This document shows positions 34,518-41,841 of a stretch of DNA of 64,000 nucleotides, piece after piece. Every line of letters starts with the position of its first letter. Position 1 is the stretch's first letter. Under the pieces are notes generated by a model. It was given only the letters and a program-made list of their open reading frames with translations, ran no database searches and was not told the DNA's origin. Where the stretch lies: the NCBI GenBank assembly GCA_963742925.1, contig CAVUNV010000005.1, positions 437,421-501,420 on the forward strand. Reading direction: 5' to 3'. A program made the translations under genes and the position numbers. This DNA comes from PALSA-612 sp963742925 (GTDB lineage: Bacteria > Actinomycetota > Thermoleophilia > Gaiellales > Gaiellaceae).

Positions 34518-35414
34518 CTAGAGCACGGCGAGCACGTTCTTCGCCAGCTTCCGCTGGCCGAGCACGTTCGGGTGGAAGCTGTACTGGAACTCGGTCGGGA
34601 CGATTTCGAGCCCGTTGAACCACGGACTCGCAGAGCATGCGTCGTGACCGGCGAACCCCGACGGGGCCAGGTACGCCACATTCGCGCCTGCCTTGACCGT
34701 CGAGGCCCGGATCGCGTCGTTCAGCGCGACCGCCATGCGGCTCAGCCAGCGCAGGTCCTGCGCCTCGAACCAGAGCCGGCACCTCGAGAGGGCCGGGACA
34801 GAGGCCGGGAAGGGGCTCGGGTAGCCGAGGACGACGATGCGCGCGCGTGGAGCCCGCGCGCGGATGGCCCGGTACAGGACCGGAAGGGTCGTGCGGAGGC
34901 GCTGGATCTCGTCCTGGACGCGGACGCGCCAGTCGTCCTGACAGCTGCCGAGCACGGGCAAGATGTGAGCGACGATGCAGCGCAGATACGCGCTTCCGAA
35001 CTGGGCGTCGTTGCCGCCGATCGTGAGCGTGACGAGGTCGACGCCGCGATCCGACTGCCCGGGCGGCGCGATCCGGTCGAGCTGGGCGATCTCCCCCGGA
35101 TTCTCGTGGTTGACCTTCGTCATGTCCGCAACGCGCGCTCCGCTGCAGGCCCAGAACCCCCAGATCCCCGGCGAGCTCCGCCGGCCGGCGATCAGGGAGG
35201 GGTAGGCGCGGAACGAGCGGTGGCAGGTGTCGTGCACAGGCACGTACTTGTCCGTCCCCTGCCGGAACGGTGGCACTCCTTCACCGGACGAGAACGAGTC
35301 TCCGAGCGCGATGTAGCGGAGCGGCCGGGGTGCGCTCGAGTCCGACGCCGAGGCAAGGACGAGGGCGGCGCAGACGAGCCCGCCGATGACGCCCAATCGC
35401 GCTACGCCTCGCAT
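34518..35414 (-). CDS. secreted SGNH/GDSL-family lipase or esterase
   Basis: 298 residues. Signal peptide from the ATG at 35414 (LGVIGGLVCAALVLASASD), then block I IALGDSFSSGEG with the catalytic Ser, block III VTLTIGGNDAQFG (Gly/Asn oxyanion hole), and block V SFHPNVLGQ with the catalytic Asp-x-x-His replaced by SFHPN. Several Cys pairs fit the disulfides of the Streptomyces SEST/Rv0518-type lipases. It probably hydrolyses acyl esters outside the cell. Divergent from the YczE gene across 19 bp. Confidence 0.88.
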   Translation of the reverse strand: MRGVARLGVIGGLVCAALVLASASDSSAPRPLRYIALGDSFSSGEGVPPFRQGTDKYVPVHDTCHRSFRAYPSLIAGRRSSPGIWGFWACSGARVADMTKVNHENPGEIAQLDRIAPPGQSDRGVDLVTLTIGGNDAQFGSAYLRCIVAHILPVLGSCQDDWRVRVQDEIQRLRTTLPVLYRAIRARAPRARIVVLGYPSPFPASVPALSRCRLWFEAQDLRWLSRMAVALNDAIRASTVKAGANVAYLAPSGFAGHDACSASPWFNGLEIVPTEFQYSFHPNVLGQRKLAKNVLAVL

Positions 35415-35433
35415 CGCGTCATAGATTAAGCGC
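35415..35433. promoter_or_regulatory. 19-bp bidirectional promoter (SGNH hydrolase / YczE)
   Basis: TAGATT at 35422-35427 lies 6 bases before the plus-strand TTG. TAATCT on the other strand (35428-35423) lies 8 bases before the minus-strand ATG. One TAGATTA heptamer can be the -10 in both directions. There is no room for leaders or ribosome binding sites. Confidence 0.6.
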
Positions 35434-36102
35434 TTGCACGCGCCACCACGCATCCGCGGCGGTCTCGCGGCGCGGCTCGCCGTCCTCGTCGGCGGCCTGT
35501 TTCTGTTCGCGCTCGGGATCGTCGCGTTCCTCGAGTCGAGGCTTGGCCTGTCGCCGTGGGACGTGCTGCACCAGGGGATCGCCGAGCACTCGCCGCTCTC
35601 GTTCGGTGAGGCGAACATCGTCGTCAGCGTTCTGGTCGTCACGCTCGCGTGGTTGCTCGGGGCCCAGGTCGGCATCGGCACGCTCGCGAACGCCTTCCTC
35701 GTGGGTGGCTTTGTCGCTGGGCTGACGGCGATCGGCGCCGTGCAGGATCTCGCGCACGACCCGCTCGGCGTCCGGATCGCCCTGCTCGCCGTCGGCGTCG
35801 TGCTCACCGGCGTCGGCTCGGGGCTCTACCTCGGGGCGGCGTTCGGGGCGGGGCCCCGCGACTCGCTGATGGTCGTCGGCTCGCGGCGGCTCTCGCTGCG
35901 GATCGCCGTCGTCCGTGTCGGGATCGAGCTCTGTGCGCTCGGGATCGGCATCGCGCTCGGCGGCACGTTCGGGCTCGGGACCATCGCCTTCGCGCTCCTG
36001 ATCGGGCCGTCGATCGAGCTTGCGTTCTGGCTCTTCGGCCGCGCCCGGCTGACGCTGCCCCCGTCGCCCAGCGCGGTCCCGGTGCCCGTCTACGACCTCT
36101 GA
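35434..36102 (+). CDS. YczE/YyaS-type integral membrane protein
   Basis: 222 residues with five to six membrane helices and the YczE/YitT-like pattern: GLGLSPWDVLHQGI, GIGTLANAFLVGGFVAG, then GAGPRDSLMVVGSRRL. The function of YczE proteins is not settled. The TTG start is preceded at 6 bases by TAGATT. The stop is 1 base from the stop of the convergent cyclophilin gene. Confidence 0.75.
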   Translation: MHAPPRIRGGLAARLAVLVGGLFLFALGIVAFLESRLGLSPWDVLHQGIAEHSPLSFGEANIVVSVLVVTLAWLLGAQVGIGTLANAFLVGGFVAGLTAIGAVQDLAHDPLGVRIALLAVGVVLTGVGSGLYLGAAFGAGPRDSLMVVGSRRLSLRIAVVRVGIELCALGIGIALGGTFGLGTIAFALLIGPSIELAFWLFGRARLTLPPSPSAVPVPVYDL

Positions 36103-36103
36103 G

Positions 36104-36562
36104 CTAGCTTCCGAGCTCGACGCGCTCGATCACGACGGGCTCGTTCGGCCGGTCGCGCGAGTCCTTCGGGACCGCGGAGATCGCGTCGACGACGTCCATC
36201 CCCTCGGCCACGCGTCCGAAGACGGTGTGCTTGCCGTCGAGCCACGGGCAAGCCTCCGCGGTGACGACGAAGAACTGGCTGCCGTTCGTGTTCGGCCCGG
36301 CGTTCGCCATCGCGAGCGCTCCGCGGACGACGCGATGGTCGTTCGGCTCGTCCTCGAACGTGTAGCCGGGCCCGCCGGTTCCGTCGCCGCGCGGGCAACC
36401 GGCCTGGATCATGAAGTCGTCGATCACGCGGTGGAAGGTGAGCCCGTCGTAGAAGCCCTTGCGGGCCAGGTCCTCGAAGTTCTGGACGGTCTTCGGCGCG
36501 TCCTCGGGGAAGAGCTCGACCCGGATCGGCCCATGGTTGGTCTGCAGCGTGGCTTCGGTCAT
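36104..36562 (-). CDS. ppiB: peptidyl-prolyl cis-trans isomerase, cyclophilin type
   Basis: 152 residues, a small bacterial cyclophilin without a signal peptide, so cytoplasmic protein folding. Motifs: FHRVIDDFMIQAGCPRGDGTGGPGYTFEDE (catalytic Arg), LAMANAGPNTNGSQFFV, WLDGKHTVFGRV. The ATG at 36562 gives the normal N-terminus. TACGGT lies 6 bases before it. Confidence 0.93.
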   Translation of the reverse strand: MTEATLQTNHGPIRVELFPEDAPKTVQNFEDLARKGFYDGLTFHRVIDDFMIQAGCPRGDGTGGPGYTFEDEPNDHRVVRGALAMANAGPNTNGSQFFVVTAEACPWLDGKHTVFGRVAEGMDVVDAISAVPKDSRDRPNEPVVIERVELGS

Positions 36563-36714
36563 GGCCGCACCGTACCTGTCCGAGTGCCTGTCCCTCGGAC
36601 GTGTCCTGCACGGCCAGGCTCGGACCTGGCCCGAACGGACGTGTCCGGCCATGGCTCAAGAGGAGGGCGGTCACGCCTCGACTCTTCTGAGATGCACGGC
36701 CGCCGCCCACCAGC

Positions 36715-36740
36715 AGTGACTGTCCCATGGGACAGTCACT
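36715..36740. repeat. 26-bp perfect palindrome
   Basis: AGTGACTGTCCC directly joined to its complement around an AT centre, 26 bp with no mismatch. It lies between cyclophilin and tRNA-Arg. Other CTGTCCC/GGAC strings occur at 26099-26135 and 36585-36600, so it may belong to a dispersed repeat family. It could also be an operator. Confidence 0.7.
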
Positions 36741-36821
36741 GTGACGTGTCGGGGGGAGCCGGTCTCGGACACGGCCGCAGGAGACCGGGTGCCCGCCCTT
36801 GTACCCTTGCTGCACCGACGA

Positions 36822-36897
36822 GCGCCTGTAGCTCAGGGGACAGAGCGACGGCCTTCTAAGCCGTGGGTCGGAGGTTCGAATCCTCCCAGGCGCACCA
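36822..36897 (+). tRNA. tRNA-Arg (TCT)
   Basis: Acceptor GCGCCTG/CAGGCGC, anticodon arm ACGGC-CTTCTAA-GCCGT (anticodon TCT), T-arm GGAGG-TTCGAAT-CCTCC, discriminator A and an encoded CCA at 36895-36897. Sequence character changes downstream of it, as is usual beside a tRNA used as an integration site. Confidence 0.95.
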
Positions 36898-37148
36898 CGA
36901 TCCTCACCGGATTCCCCCGATTTCCAGGGGGAGTTCGGCTGCCGCCGGGCTTGCGTTGCACGTATCGCCCTGGTCAGTCATCGACTTCCCCGCGTCTCCT
37001 GCTACATCACCGCTACATGAGAGCGGCAGGTCGCGAGCTATGGCGGAAGGGCCGACAAAGGGGAACTAGACGTGTTCGCCCCGCCTCCCTACCATGCGCT
37101 CGCGTACTCGTGCGCTCCGTCGGGGACTACCAGAGGGGGACAGCTACA

Positions 37149-37488
37149 TGCGCTACTTCATCGTCGCTTTGCTTGCTTCGGCTGCAACGTTGGCGGCCAC
37201 TGCAAGCCTCGGATGGGCATCACATGCCTCTACTAGGTCGGGCGAGGCCAGTTCTATCGGATCCGTTCGTACGGCTTCATCCTGATCCCTGGCCTCGATC
37301 TGGATTGCAGCTACTTGCCCAGGGACCTTCGGCGGCTGGAGGTTGGTCCGGTTCTCAACTGCAACCGCTTGAGCACGAACACAGGCTCAGGTTCTGCCAC
37401 CTCGCGAGTAGTGGGAGTCGGCAGGTATCACATGTGGATCACAAACGAGTCGGCACAGATCGTCGGCTGTTGGGCGAGGACGCCCTGA
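37149..37488 (+). CDS. small secreted protein, unidentified (one apparent frameshift)
   Basis: An ATG at 37149 opens a signal peptide (MRYFIVALLASAATLAATAS, cleavage near GWASHAS), with GAGGGGGA upstream as ribosome binding site. The frame closes early, but dropping one base near 37234 continues in GQFYRIRSYGFILIPGLDLDCSYL ... VGCWARTP to a TGA at 37486-37488; the locus length leaves remainder 1. The mature part has four Cys, so two disulfides are possible. Codon bias is weaker than in core genes. No family recognised. Confidence 0.4.
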
Positions 37489-38223
37489 ACCCGAAGGGCA
37501 ATAGATGCGTCCGGTCTTCTTGCCGAGCGTAGGGTGCGTTGCCCCAGTGGCTGGGCAGAGGCCTGCAAAGCCCTTTTGACCCGTTTTCCCGGTCTTGCCC
37601 ACCGAGGCACACTGGGCCACTCTCAGACACACCGAGCACGGGAAGCTCCTGGAAACAGGGGCTTTCGTGCTTTAGAGAGTGAACCCACTGGGCCACGTTG
37701 GGGAACACCGGGACACACCGAGTCCCGCTGGGCCTGCTACCACCCTGCTACTTGAAATGAGTCCGGCTGCCGTAGGCACGGATGCTGGCAGTCCTGAGGC
37801 ACCGAATCGCAGCACACAGACACCGAGCAGGGGCAGGTACCGGCGCAGCTCGAACTCGGGGAGTTCGTGAACCTTCTCGGCCCGCCACGGCTCCAGCCGC
37901 GCCCGCACTGGCGAGGAAGCAGCGAGGATGCGCTGCGACGCGAAACCATTGACGTGGCCCGTGTTTCTACGGCTGGAGGTCGGGCACCTGGTCACCGGGC
38001 AACGGCATCCCCGGCGAGACGCCGGGTCATCCGCTTGCTCGACCCGACGAGGCCCACGTCGCCGCGAGGTTCTTGAGCGCCCTCCAACCGCCCTTAGCGG
38101 CTAGACGACGAGCGTGGGACTCCCAAGACGGGGGAAGGGTGACCGGATTTGGATACCTGTCTGCCTTCGGGTGACAGCCTTGCGCTTTGTCAGGCGCGCG
38201 CCGAGGATGCGGTGGTGGCCGGG
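37489..38223. other. gene-poor stretch of accessory DNA
   Basis: No gene can be supported here. There are short repeated strings (CACTGGGCCAC at two places 37612 and 37686, GACACACCGAG in several variants), lower GC than the core, and an imperfect direct repeat near its right end (38106-38155) whose partner lies at 39297-39345. Open frames on both strands are short and without recognisable motifs. It may be the decayed part of an element integrated at tRNA-Arg. Confidence 0.5.
38106..38155 (+). repeat. direct repeat, left copy, flanking the methyltransferase
   Basis: About 50 bp sharing GGGACTCCCAAGACGGGGG and CGGATTTGGAT at the same spacing with 39297-39345. The centre TTGGGACTCCCAA (GTGGGACTCCCAA in this copy) is a dyad. 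Confidence 0.6.
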
Positions 38224-39039
38224 ATGCTGTACGACAGCGAGGCAGCCGCGCGGCTTGAGCGGGCGTACGCGACGACCGACATGTGCGTTCAGCGCGAAGA
38301 GTTGCGGCGGTCGCTCCGAGCGTCAGCGGGCGAGGCGATCCTCGACCTTGGTTCAGGTCATGGGTTCCTCGCCTGCGAACTCGCAGAGGAGGTCGGTGCA
38401 AGCGGCCGGATCGTAGGGGTGGACATCAGCTTGGACATGAACTCGATCGCCTCAAAGCGTGTCGCGGCCTGCGGATTCGGCGACCGGGTCGAGATCTTGG
38501 CGGGCGACGCGAGCGCCCTTGCGTTTGCAGACGCCACCTTCGACGCCGCTGTGTCGATGCAGGTCATTGAGTACCTCGCCGAGCCGGACGCCGCGCTCCA
38601 GCAGCTTGCCCGCGTCCTGCGACCCGGCGGACGCCTCGTAATCATCGACACCGATTGGGACTCGCTCGTCTGGGCAGCTACGGATCGCCGCCGGGCCGCT
38701 CGAATCGCGGCCGCGTGGAACGAGCACGTCGCAGATCCCTACCTTCCGCGCTCGCTCGCGCCCCGCCTCCGGGCTGCCGGATTGGAGGTCAAAGAAGTCC
38801 GGATCGCCCCGATTCTCAACACGGCATACGACGCCACGAGCTTCAGCTACAACATCGCCACGCTGATCGCCTCATTCGTCCCCGGACACGGAGGCATCTC
38901 GGAAGACGAGGCAACCGACTGGCTCAACGACCTCGCAGAGCTTCAGCACCAAGGGAGGTACTTCTTCAGCGTAAATCGATACCTCTTCGCCGCTTCGCGT
39001 CCCCAGAGTGTCGGCCCGTGCTCAGCGACTGGTCTCTGA
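38224..39039 (+). CDS. SAM-dependent methyltransferase (class I)
   Basis: 271 residues. Motif I ILDLGSGHGFLACELA, the acidic loop GVDIS, motif post-I AGDASALAFADATFDAAVSMQVIEYL, and motif III LRPGGRLVIIDTD define a complete class I fold. The C-terminal third (HAGISEDEATDW-like region) belongs to the ubiquinone/arsenite-type methyltransferases seen in actinobacteria; the substrate is unknown. ATG 38224 is chosen because MLYDSEAAARLERAY is the usual N-terminus. The gene is bracketed by imperfect 50-bp direct repeats in an accessory region. Confidence 0.85.
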   Translation: MLYDSEAAARLERAYATTDMCVQREELRRSLRASAGEAILDLGSGHGFLACELAEEVGASGRIVGVDISLDMNSIASKRVAACGFGDRVEILAGDASALAFADATFDAAVSMQVIEYLAEPDAALQQLARVLRPGGRLVIIDTDWDSLVWAATDRRRAARIAAAWNEHVADPYLPRSLAPRLRAAGLEVKEVRIAPILNTAYDATSFSYNIATLIASFVPGHGGISEDEATDWLNDLAELQHQGRYFFSVNRYLFAASRPQSVGPCSATGL

Positions 39040-39403
39040 AGCTGCGGCGGCTGAGCGCGGCTCAGCACAACGGTAGCGGCCTGTGTGTGTGATTCGCTGG
39101 GTTACCGCTTCGAGGCCACCCAGGCGCTCCGGCAAACCTCCACCGAGCCGTTGTCTGGGGCATCATCGACGAACCGTCGGCCGGGTGCCCTCCTTACCAT
39201 CCTCTCGCTTTTGGAGAAGGTGCTCCGCGCCCGTCCTGCCAAGACAAGCACGGACTCTTCTCTTTTGGGCACGGTCAGTCAGACGCGCGGGTTACGCGAC
39301 AAGCTTGGGACTCCCAAGACGGGGGGTCGATCCTCGGATTTGGATGCCCCGATCCTCAAGGCGGGGGCACGGAAGGGGGCACGGTTTGGTGGTCCCCATA
39401 GAC
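39040..39403. other. spacer without a recognisable gene
   Basis: 364 bases between the methyltransferase and the truncated transporter. It holds the right copy of the direct repeat (39297-39345) and no motif-bearing frame. Confidence 0.5.
39297..39345 (+). repeat. direct repeat, right copy, flanking the methyltransferase
   Basis: Partner of 38106-38155, about 1.19 kb away. The dyad TTGGGACTCCCAA is perfect in this copy. Confidence 0.6.
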
Positions 39404-40057
39404 TCACCGCGAAGGACGTTCATGGATGCGCTTGGCTTGTTGCTTGAAGACCTGCACGACCTCTACAGGAGGACAGGACGCGAGGTCGTCTATCTCCGCG
39501 AGGATGGGACGCCCGGCGCTCTTCGACCAGTCCGGATGGGCGAGAATCGCCGAGACCGCGTAGGCCACCGAGACGCCGGCCCCGATCGCGAGGAACACGT
39601 ACTGGATGCGAAGGAACCCGCTGCGGGCAAGCAGCGAACCGACGACGACCACCGCCACCGCATCCGAGACGGGCACCGGGACGCCGAACAGCGACAGCGC
39701 CGCGCCGATCCCTGCGAACTCCGAGATCGTCGTCCCGAGATTCGCGATCAGCATCGTCCCGATCGCGAGCGCGGCCCAGCGGATGCCGAAGCTCTCTCGG
39801 ATCAGGTCGAGCAATCCGCGGCCCGTCGCCAACCCCAGCCGAGCGCCGGCCTCCTGCGTGACGAAGAGGGCGAGCATGCTCGCGAGCACGATCCACAGCA
39901 GCGCGTAGCCGAACTGGGCCCCAACGACCGAGTAGGTCGTGATCCCACCCGCGTCGTTGTCAGCAAAACCGCTCACCATCCCCGGCCCGAGAACGGCGAG
40001 GAATGCGAGCGTCGGAAGCTGGATCGCCGTGACACGCCCGAACCCGGGCGGGACCAG
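39404..40057 (-). pseudogene. truncated Nramp-family metal transporter
   Basis: The N-terminal half of an Nramp protein: LAFLAVLGPGMVSGFADNDAGG is TM1 with DNDAGG in place of the manganese-type DPGN, followed by TM2-TM5 (GYALLWIVLASMLALFV, WAALAIGTMLIANLGTTISEFAGIGAAL). Shortly after HPDW the protein runs into unrelated residues and stops, at less than half of the usual ~420 residues, so TM6-TM11 are missing. DNDAGG members are not classical Mn importers; the metal is open. No clean start exists. The frame opens near 40109 without ATG. It is divergent from the nickel-sensor-like gene, whose operator may have controlled both. Confidence 0.75.
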
Positions 40058-40272
40058 GCCGCGCCGTGCGCGCAGCCGACGCCGACGGAGTGCGGGAAGC
40101 CAGGCGGTTCATCCGCCACCCGTCAGAACAAGCGTGAGCGAACGCCGACCGCTAGACCAGGGCGCAGCGGGCGAGCCTGACAGTCCGCGGGCAGGGACTC
40201 GGAGGCTCATCGGGCCTCACCGTCGACTCACCTCCCGCAAGCAGCACCATGCCGCGACCATAACACGAATAC

Positions 40273-40288
40273 ATGAACAGTCGCTCAT
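40273..40288. promoter_or_regulatory. ArsR/SmtB-type operator of the nmtR-like gene
   Basis: Half-sites ATGAACA and CGCTCAT (complement ATGAGCG) face each other across 2 bp, as in ArsR/SmtB operators. The TACACT -10 of the regulator gene begins 2 bases to the right (40290-40295), so bound repressor would block it. Confidence 0.5.
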
Positions 40289-40302
40289 TTACACTTGCGG
40301 CG

Positions 40303-40665
40303 ATGGGTCACGGCGTCAAGGGCAGGCACCCTACGCTCGCGGCGGTCGACGCTGCGACCGCGCGCGAGGTCGCGCAGACGATGCACGCGCTCTCCACGCC
40401 GAGTCGTGTCCGCATACTCGCACGGCTCCGCGAGTCGCCTTGCTCTGTCGGCGAGCTCGCCGAGGCCGTGACGATGGAGCAGTCCGCGGTCTCTCACCAG
40501 CTCCGGATTCTCCGCCACCTCGGCCTCGTCCTCGGCGAACGGCGAGGCCAACGCATTGTCTACGCCCTCCACGACAGCCACGTCAGCGTCCTGCTCGAAG
40601 AAGCGATCTACCACGTCGAGCACGTCCGGCTCGGCGCCATCGACCCCGTCCGCCGCGCCTCGTAA
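40303..40665 (+). CDS. nmtR: ArsR/SmtB-family metal sensor, NmtR-like (Ni/Co)
   Basis: 120 residues. The N-terminus MGHGVKGRH matches M. tuberculosis NmtR, where Gly2 and His3 are nickel ligands. The winged helix (MEQSAVSHQLRILRHLGLV) is followed by the alpha5 ligand set DSH and EAIYHVEHVRLG, equal to Asp91, His93, His104 and His107 of NmtR. NmtR releases its operator on binding Ni or Co and derepresses an efflux ATPase. Start choice: an ATG at 40273 also lies in frame, but it falls inside the operator. TACACT-N7-ATG at 40303 and the NmtR N-terminus fix the real start. Confidence 0.88.
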   Translation: MGHGVKGRHPTLAAVDAATAREVAQTMHALSTPSRVRILARLRESPCSVGELAEAVTMEQSAVSHQLRILRHLGLVLGERRGQRIVYALHDSHVSVLLEEAIYHVEHVRLGAIDPVRRAS

Positions 40666-40723
40666 GCCACCGCACCACGCGCACACTCGGAGCGCCCCGG
40701 TTGACACAGCAAGGATCGCGGCC

Positions 40724-41779
40724 ATGAAGGTTCCCCGACGCCGCGTCCCGCATCCGCGCGAGCCCGGCCCGGCTGTCCGAGCAGCCGTCGTTCTGGCGGC
40801 TGCGTGTGCGGTCGCAGCGTTGGCGACGGGCGCCGCCCAGATCGCAGTTGCGGGCACCGCCTCCCCACCGCCTGCTCACCAGGCGGCCGCCCTGCGAGCG
40901 CTGCTCCCGTTCCGCGTTGTCTATCGAGACCTGCTGCGCGACCACCGCGACCTCGTACGAGTGATCCCGATCATCTACGTCGCCAACAACGATGAGCGTC
41001 GCACAGCGTACGTGGTGCTGCCGCGCTGGTATGACCCTCGTCGGCACCCGCCGATACCGCTCGTGATCTCACCGCACGGCCGTGGCATCTCGGCGCGTAC
41101 GAATCTCAGTTTCTGGGGAGGGCTCCCAGCCTTCGGCCCGTTCGCGGTTGTGGATCCCGAAGGGCAGGGCCGGCGCCTAACCAGATACTCATGGGGCTGG
41201 CGGGGCCAGATCGACGACCTGGCCAAGATGCCGCAGATCGTCGAACACGCGCTTCCCTGGCTCCGCATCGACCACCGCCGGATCTATGCGATCGGCAGCA
41301 GCATGGGGGGCCAGGAGACGCTGCTACTCGTAGCGCACCACCCGCAACTACTCGCAGGCGCCGCGGCACTCGACTCAGCCACAGACATGGCCGCCCGCTA
41401 CCGCGCGTTCCCGGAACTGACTGGCGGCCGCCACCTCCAGCAACTCGCCCGCACAGAGATCGGCGGTACCCCCGATCAAGTCCCCAGGGCGTATGCCGAC
41501 CGGAGCCCGCTCCACTACGCGCACCAGATCGCCTTCTCCCACGTTCCACTCCACATCTGGTGGAGCATCCGCGACCGGATCGTGCGCAACCAGAACGATG
41601 AGTCGGGCCGGCTCTACCGGACGATCCTCAGATTCAACCCAACCGCACCGGTCACGAAGTACGTCGGAACATGGGCTCACAGCCGCGAGATGCACCCGTT
41701 GACACGCCTACCACTCGTGCTCGTCCGCTTCGGCCTGATCGAACTCGACGAGAAGCTTCCACCCGGCATCAAGCCATAA
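40724..41779 (+). CDS. secreted alpha/beta hydrolase (prolyl oligopeptidase/esterase type)
   Basis: 351 residues with a signal or anchor segment (AAVVLAAACAVAALATGAAQIAVAG, about 20-44). The alpha/beta core has LVISPHGRG (oxyanion region), the nucleophile elbow IGSSMGGQETLLL, then the acid in WSIRDRIV and the His in WAHSREMH. Such proteins are peptidases, PHB-depolymerase-like esterases or acyl hydrolases. It lies 58 bases after the nmtR-like gene and may be co-transcribed, though no metal link is evident. Confidence 0.75.
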   Translation: MKVPRRRVPHPREPGPAVRAAVVLAAACAVAALATGAAQIAVAGTASPPPAHQAAALRALLPFRVVYRDLLRDHRDLVRVIPIIYVANNDERRTAYVVLPRWYDPRRHPPIPLVISPHGRGISARTNLSFWGGLPAFGPFAVVDPEGQGRRLTRYSWGWRGQIDDLAKMPQIVEHALPWLRIDHRRIYAIGSSMGGQETLLLVAHHPQLLAGAAALDSATDMAARYRAFPELTGGRHLQQLARTEIGGTPDQVPRAYADRSPLHYAHQIAFSHVPLHIWWSIRDRIVRNQNDESGRLYRTILRFNPTAPVTKYVGTWAHSREMHPLTRLPLVLVRFGLIELDEKLPPGIKP

Positions 41780-41841
41780 GTGAAACGGACTCACCGGAAC
41801 AACCGTCTTCCAAGCCGGATAAACCGCCCCGCAAAGCACCG

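Noticed and set aside
40273..40302. Ten extra N-terminal residues on the nickel sensor from the ATG at 40273
   Set aside because: Those bases form the operator, and the NmtR N-terminus with its metal ligands begins exactly at the ATG at 40303.
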